Assembly: GCA_028829895.1 (NCBI GenBank)
Contig: CM054178.1
Coordinates: 91,669,058-91,733,057 of the forward strand
From: Sinotaia quadrata
Lineage: Eukaryota > Mollusca > Gastropoda > Architaenioglossa > Viviparidae
Reading direction: 5' to 3'
Length of the DNA stretch: 64,000 bases
A program made the position numbers and the translations under genes. How positions within the stretch are numbered: the stretch's first letter is position 1; each line of letters begins with the position of its first letter. Of the stretch, positions 35,392 to 49,293 are shown piece by piece. The notes below the pieces were generated by a model. It ran no database searches, was not told the origin of the DNA, and saw only the letters and a program-made list of their open reading frames with translations.

Positions 35392-35570
35392 GTAAACAAG
35401 ACCATGAACATTAATACTCCTATATTATAGTGCAAGGTAAACAAGACCAGGAACATTAATACTCCTATATTATAGTGCAAGGCAAACAAGACCACGAACA
35501 TTAATACTCCTATATTATAGTGCAAGGTAAACAAGACCATGAACATTAATACTCCTATATTATATTGTAC
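35392..35570. repeat. 45-bp minisatellite, 4 copies
   Basis: Units carry GTAAACAAGACCATGAACAT then TAATACTCCTATATTATAGT. At 15 codons per unit, the minus strand reads YNIGVLMF repeatedly. The 141-codon frame here is therefore repeat-derived. Confidence 0.93.
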
Positions 35571-36461
35571 TGTATAAAAGAATTCGCATACCTTAAAAAA
35601 TTTCCCTCTGCTTGCTCTTAACGAAGACATTCAGCCCCACACGCCAACACTGACAGCAAGCGAGGATAACTCCATGCTCCAAACACCTTCTGGGTCACAT
35701 CTGCGCCAATAAAAAATACAAAATAAATAAATGTAATTGATAACACAACATACTCTGTATTGGCTGCACCAAAAATCGCTGTCGATAACATGATGAATAA
35801 CCTATTTTTTTCGATTGAAAATCCACAGGGTGAGATTTTGTTTCCAAGGAAGAGATGGCGGTCGCAGAAAGATTGTTGCACTATTGTCTTTATTAGAAGA
35901 GATGGCGGTCGCAGAAAGAAAATAAAGGACGTTTCAAACAGTTTTTCAAAGTACCAAGCAATAATATTAGGGCTTCCAATCAAATGCTTACCAAAGACTG
36001 ATTCCGCTGCAGGTGTGAGGTAGGGTGGTTTCTTTAGAGCCCCAAAAGGCAAATGGATATTTTGCCTAGTGGATATTGATTCTCAGAAACACTGCTAAGC
36101 TCTTGGGTGATGTGCGGCTTAAGAAAGTACGCTATAGTGGGAAAGAAAACGACACGTGTTTTGTCGAAAGCGTCAGTAATTGGACCCACAAAGAGGCAAT
36201 GTGTCTTCATTAGAATGGCTTACTGTGTGCTCTAGTAATACTAAATGGAAAACCAGTAGTCCACACGGTTGAACTTAAAGACATAACTTTCACTAAATTC
36301 CTCAGGCATTTGCTAAGGAGCAGAAATAGGGTCACGTGGACTGATAAGAACTTGCAATACGCTTGCCACCAAAGCATTTAAAAAAATAGTCACGTGATCA
36401 GTGGCGTCAGATAGTTATGCGCTCACATGGGGATGTCGTTGAAATGCTGGGCTCATTTGAC
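35571..36461. other. non-coding; unrecognised frame and short duplication
   Basis: A 144-codon minus-strand frame (35618-36052) has no domain I recognise. AGAGATGGCGGTCGCAGAAA occurs twice, at about 35852 and 35898. No splice or conservation clue supports a gene. Confidence 0.4.
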
Positions 36462-37488
36462 AAGTACTAAATTTCTTGAGGCTGTATATTTCAATTACCC
36501 ACTTTGGTCTTAGACATGTACTAAATTTCTTGAGGCTGTATATTTCAATTACCCACTTTGGACTTAGACATGTACTACATTTCTTGAGGCTGTATATTTC
36601 AATTACCCACTTTGGACTTAGACATGTACTACGTTTCTTGAGGCTGTATATTTCAATTACCCACTTTGGACTTAGACATGTACTACATTTCTTGAGGCTG
36701 TATATTTCAATTACCCACTTTGGACTTAGACATGTACTACATTTCTTGAGGCTGTATATTTCAATTACCCACTTTGGACTTAGACATGTACTACATTTCT
36801 TGAGGCTGTATATTTCAATTACCCACTTTGGACTTAGACATGTACTACATTTCTTGAGGCTGTATATTTCAATTACCCACTTTGGACTTAGACATGTACT
36901 ACATTTCTTGAGGCTGTATATTTCAATTACCCACTTTGGACTTAGACATGTACTAAATTTCTTGAGGCTGTATATTTCAATTACTCACTTTGGACTTAGA
37001 CAAGTACTACATTTCTTGAGGCTGTATATTTCAATTACTCACTTTGGACTTAGACAAGTACTACATTTCTTGAGGCTGTATATTTCAATTACTCACTTTG
37101 GACTTAGACAAGTACTACATTTCTTGAGGCTGTATATTTCAATTACTCACTTTGGACTTAGACATGTACTAAATTTCTTGAGGCTGTATATTTCAATTAC
37201 TCACTTTGGTCTTAGACAAGTACTAAATTTCTTGAGGCTGTATATTTCAATTACTCACTTTGGTCTTAGACAAGTACTAAATTTCTTGAGGCTGTATATT
37301 TCAATTACTCACTTTGGTCTTAGACATGTACTAAATTTCTTGAGGCTGTATATTTCAATTACCCACTTTGGTCTTAGACAAGTACTAAATTTCTTGAGGC
37401 TGTATATTTCAATAACTCACTTTGGTCTTAGACATGTACTAAATTTCTTGAGGCTGTATATTTCAATAACTCACTTTGGTCTTAGACA
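36462..37488 (+). repeat. 54-bp satellite-like array, 19 copies
   Basis: The unit is GTACTAAATTTCTTGAGGCT then GTATATTTCAATTACCCACT and TTGGTCTTAGACAT. It repeats 19 times with no indel, so the plus strand stays open for 338 codons (36476-37492) as an 18-residue repeat (LRLYISITHFGLRHVLNF). Early units have TACCCAC, TTGGACTT and TACTACATT. Later ones have TACTCAC, TTGGTCTT, CAAGTACTAAATT, so homogenisation is regional. The frame has no upstream promoter or exon clue, and I regard it as non-coding. Confidence 0.97.
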
Positions 37489-37840
37489 ATGAACATGTTT
37501 GACAAAAGTTTAACATGAATGAAGGATTACAATGTCTGTTGTTGCTGCTGCCTATGTTGTTTATGATAACTGCTGACATGTTTTTTTTTTTTAAACTTAC
37601 TGCATCTATTTTTTGTGAGTTATTAATATTTTATTACAGATTAATGTTTGTATATTTTATTTAACATTTCGTAATCGAAAGAACTACCACAGGAATGAAT
37701 GTGTGCCTACAATGTGTGTGTGTGTGTGTGTGTTTTGAAACAGTTTTGTTGGATTAAGAACACACGCTTTGTATTCACACAGCTACATTATGTAGCATAC
37801 TGACAACACGTTGTTCTCGCAACAGTAAGCATGATTTGAC
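37489..37840. other. non-coding with TG tract
   Basis: T10 run near 37571 and (TG)10 at about 37712-37733. Nothing else. Confidence 0.5.
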
Positions 37841-38130
37841 AGTGCCTGAAACAAGAAATCACGTAGAATAATGGCAGTGCCTGAAACAAGGAATCAGAAT
37901 AGTGGCAGTGTTGAAACAAAGAATCACTTAGAATAGTGGCAGTGTCTGAAACAAAGAATCACTTAGAATGGTGTCAGTAAATGCGAATTATCACAGGTGT
38001 AGGGGAGATAATTTTGTCACAATCAAAGAGACCCTCTCGTAATAGTATAAAAATACCTGTTGCAGTCTGAAACAAGGAATCACTAGGAATAGTGGCAATA
38101 TCTGGAACAAGATGTCATTGAGAATACCGA
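37841..38130. repeat. degenerate 36-44-bp tandem repeat, about 5 copies
   Basis: The core is GTGTCTGAAACAAAGAATCA followed by CTTAGAATAGTGGCA. Copies are interrupted by unique sequence at 37990-38060. Confidence 0.7.
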
Positions 38131-38985
38131 CGGTAACTACAAACAAGAAATCATGTCACAAAAAAATGTTCTTGTTGATAATTAATTTATGTCACTTCAT
38201 TTAATCACCACAATTCAAACATTATTTCCCTCGTATCTTATCGAAATTGTTAAAATAAAACAAAGCAAATTAAAAATAGCGAAACACATAACTTAAACAA
38301 AAATGTTGGCAATAACAAGAAGAGGAGGAAATAAAAATGAATTTCCAATTCAAAAGTGTATCTATTATTGTGACACACAAGAATACAAGAACACTTCGAA
38401 ATGCGCACTCTCATAAGTTTAGTCAATGCGCGCAAAGTCAGTCACTCAGTCGCGTTGCCAAAAGTGGCTGTCACTTTAAATACTGCGTTGTCATTGTGCG
38501 TCCAATCTTTAGAATGCGTTGCGCTTAGCGCGCACTCACTTCAAGCGTGCTTTGTCTTAGCGCATGCACTTGATTGACGCAATATTGGCAAAGAGACACG
38601 ACTCACTTATCTACATAAATACTACAACAATTCTTGGATCAGCCACACGTAGTACCCTGGTTAATGTGGAAAGGGCAACGTAGATTTGTCCAGAAAACAT
38701 CCCCGTTACAGTGTGGAGTGTGGGGGCAGAATGATGCACCAGGTCAATTAATTAATTTAATTAACTCCAATTTCTGTTACCGACCAAAAGAATCAAATCA
38801 TATGCTCAACAGAGCAGAAGCTGCGTGATCAGGTAGGCGGGACAAAAATCGTTATTTAAGCAGCTGTCATTGAAATCCACTGTTAAAGATAAGCATGCCC
38901 GCTGATGGTTATAAAAATACAAGTACGAAGTCGATGTAAACAACTGTTATGCACAATTGCCACTGAAAGGTAACCGAAGCGTTAA
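38131..38985. other. non-coding, CpG-richer patch
   Basis: 38400-38580 contains many GCGC/GCGT words (for example TTGCGCTTAGCGCGCACTCA). No gene or repeat recognised. Confidence 0.4.
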
Positions 38986-39440
38986 TACAAAACTCTCTCC
39001 TCAAAGTCATGACGACTATACAGAATTGCTACCTAATCACTTTCTACCAAAATTTATACTCGTAGTCATGACGTAAAAGCAACATTACTACCTAACCACT
39101 TTCCATAAAAAAATCTCTTCTCAAAATCATACGTTATGAAGAAAATACAGAATCACTACAGAACTAATTTTTTAAAAAGTTCTCCTCGAAGTCATGTGAT
39201 GTGATGCAAAAACAAAATACAGAATGATTACCTTTCTATAATCTCTCCTTAAAATCATGCGATATGATGTAAATACAGAATGATTACCTAACCACTTTCT
39301 ACAATAAAATCTCTCACCAGAGTCATGCGATATGACGTAAAGATAGAATTATTACCTGATTATTTTCTACAAAACAATCTCGTCAGAGTCATGCGATATG
39401 ACGTAAATAATAAAGAAGTCACGCGATGTGACGAAAATAG
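38986..39440. repeat. degenerate 60-70-bp tandem repeat, about 7 copies
   Basis: The core is CTCAAAGTCATGCGATATGA then CGTAAATACAGAATGATTAC and CTAACCACTTTCTACAA. Unit length varies by many indels. Confidence 0.75.
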
Positions 39441-40370
39441 TACAGTATTACAGCCACAATCTGATCTTTCTTGTAATTAAAAAAAAATTCAAGAAATAGA
39501 AAAGACAAGACAATAACAAGAGAGTTGAAAAAGTCTCCGTTCTCTTTATAGTAAGATGACGTAAGCAAAATCCAAGATCAAAAGGGAACGTTTCATTATT
39601 ATTTAGTTTGCTAAACCAACGAGGAAAAAATTGTACAGATGACAGCATTAATTATGCACGTGTAAAATAAAGCTAATGCGGAGTCCATTACTTCAAGGAA
39701 ATTTAACATATTAAAAGAAATATTTGAAGATTAAATTATTCTTGCCATTAATTACGAAGCAATAGATTATTTCTTACATATTCAAAAATTAATCGCTAAA
39801 ATTGCTACATTTCAAGTTTCCCTGTTTTTTTCAAAAATCAAAATACACAAATCCCAGTCAGATGAACCCTTCTCTATAGAACAGAATCGTCAAAGTAAAC
39901 CTTTGTTCGAAATGATATCTGTAAGGTCAGTGCATGCATGTGCATTTCTTTCAAGGTGACCCCAGGCAATTGTAATAATCTTTCACAGTGCGATTAACAC
40001 AAAAAGTTTTCTGTACAGTACTGGAAAGAGATAAGATTATAAGCTAATAGATTACACAGGTTTTGATATCACTGCTGTAAAGAAAACCACCAAACAAACG
40101 ATTACTGTGAAGTTCGTTCATATTCGTAGAATGATTACAGTGTCTATTTATAGATATTTTATTGTCAATTGAAATACATCCCACCTTTATTTAGTCAAAA
40201 TATAATTAACAGGATCAGTAAATTCAGTCAAGGATAAAGATTTTGAGGCTTTCGGAAATTATTTGTGTGGTTTTTGTGGCTTATAACTCAGAGCAGAGTT
40301 AATGTATTAGAGAAAAATAATAATAGCAATTAGACATATAAATTAAGGATGTAAAACATATTTAGTGAGT

Positions 40371-40372
<2 letters not shown>
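39441..40372. other. non-coding, nothing recognised
   Basis: AT-rich single-copy-looking DNA. Confidence 0.5.
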
Positions 40373-40428
<56 letters not shown>

Positions 40429-40436
40429 GTGCGCGC
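40373..40436 (+). repeat. (TG)n microsatellite
   Basis: About 50 bases of pure TG, then a TG/CG mix. Confidence 0.97.
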
Positions 40437-41128
40437 ATGTCAGAAAGTAGACACTAGCTTCAGCTAATTAGTAAGCCATTTTAAAAATCTATTTATAATT
40501 CCACAATTATAGTAATAGCGAATGTTAAACTGAAATTATATTCTTTTGATGTTATAATACTAACATCGTACCATCACATTCATTTTCTTCTTAAAATATC
40601 AACTAAATACAATAACAAGCACAATATATTTGTGAGTCTTCTTTGCACAATGATTAATCTCAGATATACTATGAACTTACCAGCTTATGATGAAATGAGG
40701 TTACCAGCTTTTAATATCAGGATATCGTATTACTGAACGCCTGTGACGTAGTAGCATAATAACCACCCTCCCATCTTGCGGTAAAACTAAGTTTATTTTG
40801 CTGTTTGGTCCTAAATCTGAATTAGATTATAGCCCTCGGGCCATTGTTCATCTGGTGCAATAGTCCACTTGCCTGCCTGCATGATTTGATTGCTGAAATT
40901 TAAACTATAACCTATATGCTGCATTAATCTGGTAGTCCTGTTACAGCATACAACGAATTAAGAAAGTATTTCCGGACTTTCGACATAAACCACAGGTGAT
41001 CTGACAGTACTGACACAACATACAATGAACTAAGATTTGTATTTTCGGGCTCTCGACATAAACCAATACTGATCTGACAGTACTGACCCAACATACAACG
41101 AACTAAGATGTGTATTTTTGGGTTCCAG
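40437..41128. other. non-coding with a 62-66-bp duplication
   Basis: ATCTGACAGTACTGACACAA plus CATACAATGAACTAAGAT recurs at about 40998 and 41071, and weakly at about 40930. This makes about three units immediately before the TG/GA microsatellite. No gene recognised. Confidence 0.55.
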
Positions 41129-41935
<807 letters not shown>

Positions 41936-41984
41936 AACATTAACGAGAGCTTGGAAGCTACTTGCTACGTATACTGAAGTTAGT

Positions 41985-42075
41985 GTCCGCAGTGTATGAT
42001 TGTCAGAGTGATATAGAAGTATGGTTGTCAGAGTGATATAGAAGTTGCCCTGTCAGAGTGATACAGAAGTATCCC
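41985..42075. repeat. about 29-bp repeat, 3 copies
   Basis: TTGTCAGAGTGATATAGAAG with variants occurs at about 42000, 42027 and 42050. Confidence 0.75.
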
Positions 42076-42221
42076 TGATGATTGCACTACTACTTATATC
42101 CCATGTTGTTGTTTCGTTGACTTTTTTTGTTCCACAGGAAGTGCGTGAAAACCTTTCATTTTCTTCAGAATGTTCTCGGTTTTTTGGTAGATTCCTGTGG
42201 AGCCTTCCTTCCTTCTCTCGT

Positions 42222-42480
42222 ATTTGGGGAGGGTAGTTGGAGGGGTATGTGCTACTGTTATTGGATTTTTTGGTTATTCTTACTTGCGTCTCGCTGTGTC
42301 CATTGTAGGTCCTCTTTGTATTCGTTAATTTTTAAAATTTTAGTCCACCATGCCATGTCATATATATAAGCCATGGCCTTCGCTTGACTGTCTTGGCAGT
42401 TGAGAGCTTTTTGCGAGCCCCCTTAAGGTATAGCATGATGTTCGATAACCTGTTTTGGTTCCAGGCCACTAAGTAACACA
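42222..42480 (+). mobile_element. polypurine tract plus short LTR (3' end of an LTR element)
   Basis: GGGGAGGGTAGTTGGAGGGG (about 42226-42245) is followed two bases later by TGTGCTACT. The segment ends at 42480 in AGTAACACA. The ends are an inverted repeat (8 of 9), so an LTR of 233 bp is proposed. Inside are a TATATATAAG box at about 42361 and a GCGAGCCCCCTTAAGG stretch. The flanking bases do not form a target duplication, which fits a 3' end rather than a solo LTR. No pol sequence was recognised upstream. Confidence 0.5.
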
Positions 42481-44955
42481 ACAATAAAAGATCAATCAAA
42501 ATCAATCCAGTACATTTTGAGTTAGCCCCAGCCAAACAGACATAAGAATTTTATGACTGTCCACACAATTAACACACCCTATTGCCAAAAGAAGGATGTC
42601 CGCAAAACTACATCACTATCTGAGCAAAAGAAGAAAGCCACAGAACTGTATTAGTGTTTGACTGAAAGAACAATGTCAGAGAATTACATAAATTTTTAAC
42701 CTAAAGAAGAAAGTTACAGAACTACATCACTGTTTTGCCAAACGAAGAATGTCACAAAACTACTTCAGCCTGGTCAAGAAGAAGAACCTACGTCATGAAT
42801 GGTTCGTAGTACGCTAATCCAGTATCAATTTCAATTTTATTCATTTAAAAAATTAATTTTTAATCTAGAGATATTAAAGTTTTAATCTAGAGGATAAAAC
42901 AGTGCCTAAATTAAGTGTCGCGAAGTTCCTAGAAGAGACCAGCGGTTCTCGCGACATGTGATAATGAAACTTTGAATAGCAGTTAAACAGTAAAGACGCC
43001 AGATATAAACTAGGAGTAGCCACACTTGACCCAATCTTTGCAATCGAGCGCTTTGACTCTGACTCTATGAAATCTATTGAAGGCTTTTCTTATCGCTTGT
43101 AATAGTGTGTTCGAGAAAATGTCTTATCGTTCTCAAAGGGCTCCCTAATGTTAGTGCTGATTGCTGAACCTAATTGAAAAACGATAAATTAATTACTGAC
43201 AATTCTTACCTTCCTGCTTTCTTGTCAATTAGTTGTCGGGCGGGCAGAATTGTGAGTCAGTTGCATGTGCACCAGACACACAGCAGCTGTGCAGGTTAAA
43301 CTGATAAACACTCATTCTTAACAGATAACACACTATCGCTTCAAGATTACAAACGCGGTCGAAACCAAATATTAAAAAAATAACAGTTGTGTCATGGATA
43401 CCTTCAATAAAATATTTCGCAATAGCCACCTGACTGGTGACGGGTAGCGTGATTGCGCTGACGTTTGTTGTTGGTTTTGCGTCGCCGCCCAAACTCGTTT
43501 TTGCTTTTAGTTTTTTTTTCCCCGAAAAATATTAGTAGTATTTTGTCAAGTGACAACCGAAGGAAGAAATTAAAGCAAAATTATAAATTATAAATAGGAT
43601 TATTTATAACTTGCTTAAGCTCCTCAACCCTACCCCCCTCCACTTACACACATCTTTGTTTTATTAATTTTGCGTTACACATTTGTAGGTGTAAACGGAC
43701 AAATTAACTACTTTTAGTTCTTAGTGAATTTCCAAGCTCAAGGTTCTCAAAAGTGTACAAATAAATCTGTAAAATAATATAAGGATTCACCACACCCGCA
43801 ATGCAGTAACCAACATAATTTGTTGATGTACAGTAAGTTACACCCGACTATAAATTCAGCTGCCAATGAAAGTAGGTCAAGTCTGAATACATATGGGGCA
43901 CCAGCAGTTTGACGTTGTTAAGGAGTTAATGATAGTAACGTTAACATCACTGAAATTAAACTCGCAGAAAGAGTGACTGGCTGCACCTTACTACCTCAGG
44001 CCACTCTCACTACCTCAGGCCACACTGCAGGGAACTCTCTTGACCAATCATTAATAAAACGTGCAGACTATCACTTCACTAAACGTTATGACCTTGACCA
44101 TGCCATTTCCCCTACCCCCCCCCACTCCCTATTTCAATTCATTCTTGCTCTTATTTTTAACCACCTTGTCTGGGCATTTGATCTTTTTATTCGACCGGAA
44201 GCATTTTTTCTTGAATTAAAATTTTTTGGTAAAACGAACTTGTGACACCACATATATTGTTTCAGACGATATTCATTTTATTTTAGGCTTGTAATATTTT
44301 TCTCAAGTTGTGCAGCTTTTCTAAGTGTTTGCTATTCCCTTGCATTATTCAGGAATTCAACTCCAGCAAAACACACTGCTAATTTGTTCTATTTTATAGA
44401 AATAAATTCATCACGTGGTCTATTCATTTCAGTTTACTTTTGTAATATATTTTTTAAATGTGCAGGATTTCAGTGTGTTTGCTGTTTCCTTGTGTTATTC
44501 ACAATTACACTCAGGCATTGTTGGTGATTTTCTCCCTTTGTTAGGTTAAATCCGCCTTGAGACTCATCGTCGAAGTGGGTCAAATTGCTAAAGAAAACAA
44601 GGGGAATAATCTCTTTCGAATATGATCCGTTGAATATGTTCATTTGACTTTTCTATTTAAGTACTTATAAACGTATGAAATAAATTCATTTTATATAACT
44701 AACTGATTAAGTGATTAATTTATTTTCTTTAATTGATTTATATAAGAACTCTAGCAAATTGCATGCTTATTACATGACTTTACATACAAAGTTAAAAAGA
44801 ATTTGCATCTGAAATAAAGATCAATGTGAAGGTCAGTCACATGCAGCACATGTCCGTCATGATAATGTGTCAGCGATTAAACAATGTCAGAAATAAGTTT
44901 ACAAAGAGATAAACCCCAAAAGCTATATAATAAAAACAATAAATAAAATACACAT

Positions 44956-44956
<1 letters not shown>
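42481..44956. other. non-coding, faint repeats only
   Basis: 42560-42790 has a decayed repeat of about 60 bp around AAGAAGAATGTCACAGAACT and TACATCACTGTTTG. CTACCTCAGGCCACWCT is duplicated at 43990-44020. 43440-43510 is CpG-richer. No supported exon. Confidence 0.4.
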
Positions 44957-45034
<78 letters not shown>

Positions 45035-45035
45035 C
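44957..45035 (+). repeat. (CT)n(CA)n compound microsatellite
   Basis: About 20 CT units then about 15 CA units. Confidence 0.96.
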
Positions 45036-47220
45036 TAAAATGGCCTTGACATGTAGAAAAAAGCGTAATCTAACTTTATATTAACTTTTTCCCCTCTATG
45101 GCCTCTGTAGTAAAGGTTATTTATGTTTTGCCTACTCAAAGTGTGTAGTCGCAAGTATTTAAGTATACCTTATAATAAAACGTTTATAATTTTATAATGT
45201 TTGGCAAATGTAATTATTTCTAGACATTCAAAAAGTCAAGAGAGATTCCACAACCAATATTATTTGGTTATCGCCAGAAAATTAGCCTGTAATTCACCCA
45301 TCCATCCGCCACATTAAGACAAAGTTAAAGTCCGATTCTCACATATTATTGTTACTAATTGTAACATAAATAACAAAATTTAATAGATAGATAGATAGAT
45401 GAAAACAAGGACGAAAGGCTGAGAGTAAGAATGTTATCATGAAAGTGTGGATAACATGAATGAACTGATGAACGAAACGGAACGGATGAGAATATAAGGT
45501 ATTAACAGAAGCGATATGTCCAGTCTAATTTCAAAGCAGTTTAACCTTTTCAAAAGCACTTTAGATTAGATGACGTCATCATACGATAATATCATTTACG
45601 CTTACTATTGTAAAACTTCATTATGTATTTCTACAGACCAATGTATTCCGAGATGTATCCACCATCACTTCCAACAATCTATTTCGATATATTCACAGTC
45701 TATTTCCATCAATCTAATCCTAAAAATATCCAGCATTTCTTTCCAACAGTCTGTTGTCAGATATATCCAATGGGAATAGGTAGTGTTTAGTGCACACATT
45801 CGGTGATTTTCTGTGGCGAAGTTTGATACAATTATTTCTTGATGCAACTTGCATAAAATTAAAGATCATTTCTATATGTAACACTCTGCTGTATTTTGTT
45901 TAATGTGACTTAAACAATGTTTGAAATAAAAATAATTAATTTTATTAAGTGTTGGACATACTTTTGCTAAAATTGGGGCCTCACAGCCCGTATGTCAAAG
46001 TGATTGAAAATTTTGCTTTGGTCTGAATTTCTTTTTGCGCGCAATGACATTTTCTTATATCAGTAAGAACAAAACATAAAAGTGTAATCCTAAGTCTTCT
46101 TCTGATCCATTTCTCTTTAGCAGAACTTTAAAACTCGAGCTTTAGTAATCTATTAAAATCTTGGTTCATTTTAAAATCGTTGCTCTTACTGCATTTGAAA
46201 ATGGTTTCTCTGAAAATCGCACTGAGAAAAGCGTCCATTCCTTTACGAAACTTGCATTTAAAATATCTTGTAGCTTCAGCTGCGGTAGAGAGCAAATAGT
46301 TTCCGTTAGGTAACCAAAAGAGCGTCTGCTTCAAATTCTACCAATGGTTGCAGCAAACTTCGAAAGCGATTAATCTTGACGCTTGTTATGCCTATATAAA
46401 TTAGCATTGCTTTCAATAAATATAGTATAGTATTTATTAGCCCGGGCCCCTATGCTCGTGAGGCCCCGGGCAACTGCCCAGCGTGCCCATGCGTTAAAGA
46501 CGGCACTGTCGAAACCAAAGCATACCTAGCAAGCACGGCAGTGAGTGAAATAAGAATTATATAAAATAAATTCAGGATGAGACTTAACTTAAAAAAAAAT
46601 GTACAGCGTTGTTAACATGGCAAACCACCTCCACTTTCATTAAGAAGATAGTGCATGATCTACCTGGGTATTCTGTTTGAAGTATTAGCCTTATAGTATT
46701 CGTAACTATAGTCTACTTTTGTCGTCATATTACGAAAAACGAATGTTTTTGTTCCTTACAAGAAAACAGATTACACGCGTGTTATATATACTGATCTTGG
46801 TTGTCACGCTTGTCAACGTGTTCCTTTTGACGAGGTTTTAAGTTTGAAGGATGACCTCAACGTGATTGTCACGTTGTCACGAGCTTGATGACAATTCTAA
46901 TGAATGTAGTCAGCGGTACTCAGTCACGCGAGGTCTTCGTGCTTCATGTTGGGTTGCGAAATGGGAGGCCAGTTGCACCATACATACTTCTGCTTTCTCC
47001 ACCCACCCCTGCCTGCAGTAAGTACTCTACCATGAGGAATGTTACTTCGCATTCAAGTATAATTCTCCCAGACATTTGCATACATTTAAAATAAAATAGC
47101 AAAACATATACCTGTTATCTACATTATCATTTGATAAGTGGATTTCAAATATCGACCGTAAGGGCACCCCATAAAGCTGTCTTATGATATATAGAGAGAT
47201 GTATTTCCTATGATTTTATA
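45036..47220. other. non-coding, small GC-rich hairpin
   Basis: At 46441-46470 CCCGGGCCCC, an 11-base loop and GGCCCCGGG can form an imperfect hairpin, followed by GGCAACTGCCCAGCGTGCCC. This looks like a fragment of a GC-rich repeat. A short (TAGA)5 lies at 45383-45401. The rest is AT-rich. Confidence 0.4.
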
Positions 47221-47640
47221 ATAGATTTTAATAGAGAGAGAGAGAGGGGGATAGAGAGATAGACAGATAGAGAAACAGACAGACAGATGGATAGATATAT
47301 AAAAATATATCTGGATGTATAGATAATTATAATGATAAATAATGGATTAGATTAGCTTGGTAAAAAAGAAGTATAATATATTGCTAGAGAGATATATACA
47401 AAATTTACCGATAGATAGATAATGATTGGGCAAGTCGATTGACGGGTATATTAACAGAATAATGGATATGTAATGGATAGATATACTGATAAAACGTATT
47501 GACGAGTGACTAATTATATAGAAAATTGATAGGCCAATTCGTATATACAGAGATATAATAAACAACTAACAACAAATCAAAGTTATAATTAAAAAATCAA
47601 AGTTATAATTAAAAAATCAAAGTTATAATTAAAACACTAA
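47221..47640. repeat. GATA/GA-rich patch and 18-bp triplication
   Basis: Loose AGAGAGATAGATAGACAG sequence at 47230-47300 is followed at 47574-47634 by three copies of AAATCAAAGTTATAATTA with a spacer base. Confidence 0.8.
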
Positions 47641-48219
47641 GAATCTAGATCAGCACTCAGCTTTTCATTAAAAAAAAAAAAACCCAACAGAATTTTTCTT
47701 CACATTTCGTTGTGTACTTTTCTAGTTCATAGCTCTGCATTGTTTGGGGTTTTTTTACATTAAAAAGTCTAACTTGATTAAAGAAATCAACATTGATGGA
47801 GTAAACAAGAAATCATCACAGAGACAAATTTATGAGTTGGTGCATCTACTTCACTACACTTTCCTTAGGCTTAGAGTCCTGTGCAGTTCCTCGATGCCTT
47901 GACAGATGTGCGGATACACTCGAGGTCCATTCACAGTCCCTGAATATGCTGGTGAAACGATATCTGGTACTCTGAATACAGACATTCATTTGTCCAGTTT
48001 TGTGTCACGTGCTCTGGTCTTGGTGTAGATAGTTGTATACCGATGCATTCATGCGGAACCAGCGTAATAGGTAAAGGAAACAACACACTAGGGGTTGCAT
48101 GCACTGTTGAGCAACAGAGGGTTGTACAATGCGAGTCTTCATATAGGTGTTTAACTTCCATTCCTTCCATTATCCTCTCTCTTTCTCCCTCTCACACACA
48201 CACACATACACAGCAACAA
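47641..48219. other. non-coding, nothing recognised
   Basis: Frames at 47931-48294 on both strands have no known domain. A CA patch lies at 48194-48212, just before R1 copy E. Confidence 0.4.
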
Positions 48220-48916
48220 GGCGCCCGGCTTAGCTTTGAGAGAACAAGCGATAAATCTGTTTTCAGCATGAGGAAAGAAACACGTAGAAATTGAACTGAA
48301 CTATAACTTGTGACATTGTTGCAAAAGAGCACAAAGACTATTGAGACAGCACCTAAATCAGGTTGTGTACAAACTATTATGCGTATCTCTAATAACTCCA
48401 TTTCTATTCTCTGATAAGAACTATCCTGAAATTTGCTTTGAATTTTATTTTTTTGTAGATATAAGACTGTGTAATGCAAAAAATTATTCGAACGTTTTTT
48501 TTAAATATAGTGATGTCGAGTAATCTTTTTCATTGTACCTGTTATAGGTATATTTGATTGTTGATTCAATAAATTTATTGTTATATTTATTGACCTTACA
48601 CATTGATAAATTTATGTTGGAGAAGAAAGTGGGTGGATGGGGGCTCGCTAAATATAGATTAAAGACGAATTTGTCTTCTCCTTTAGTAAGAAGTTTCTCT
48701 CTTCAGAAATATTGTGTGATGGTACATATTTGTCTTTATTGTTGTGGAAGAGAGAAAACGTTTACAGCGCCTGCATATCCGCCAAGTGAGAGACGAGTGG
48801 TGTCTACTGGAGTATTATTAATAAAATAAATTAAGATTCTCATCACTTGTAATTAGTTATGGACGATTAATTAATTAATTAATGATAATAATTAAGTAGG
48901 TGGCGCTGGCGTTACA
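48220..48916 (+). repeat. R1 family, copy E (long form)
   Basis: Collinear with copy A over its whole length of about 697 bp, with many substitutions and small indels. The 3' module is well kept: GTGGATGGGGGCTCGCTAAA, AGAAAACGTTTACAGCGCCT, CATATCCGCCAAGTGAGAGA, AATTAGTTATGGACGATTAA, AGGTGGCGCTGGCGT. It starts right after a CA patch. The 91-codon frame inside (48554-48829) is not conserved in the other copies as an open frame. Confidence 0.82.
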
Positions 48917-49181
48917 GAAATAAATTTTGCGATTAATTAATAAAAGTAACCATCCCATTTACATTTATATTGTTGCAATATCCATCAGCACACAATCTAT
49001 ACCAATAGAAAGCCCATACAGATATGGCTCATGTATATCCCATCTACGCCTATCTGCTACGCATATACATATAATCTATAACTATAGAAAGCCCACACGG
49101 ATAAGGTTCAAGTATTTCCCATCAGCGCCTGCATGATTCGGTTCACATGTCAACACAAAACTATACACTGAACAGCATGAT

Positions 49182-49182
49182 C

Positions 49183-49262
<80 letters not shown>

Positions 49263-49293
49263 GCACGCACGCACGTACGCACACACACACACA
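49182..49293 (+). repeat. (CA)n microsatellite with CACG patch
   Basis: About 75 bases of CA, broken once by CACCAC, then GCAC units, then CA again. Confidence 0.97.

Noticed and set aside
35618..36052. 144-codon minus-strand frame as a possible gene
   Set aside because: No recognisable domain, an overlapping frame on the other strand, and no splice or regulatory support.
36476..37492. 338-codon open frame as a gene
   Set aside because: It is a pure 54-bp tandem array; openness follows from a unit length divisible by three. Kept only as a finding.
48554..48829. 91-codon plus-strand frame and a similar 110-codon frame at 33194-33526
   Set aside because: Both lie in R1 repeat copies, share the peptide only because of repeat homology, and are not open in copies A, B and C.
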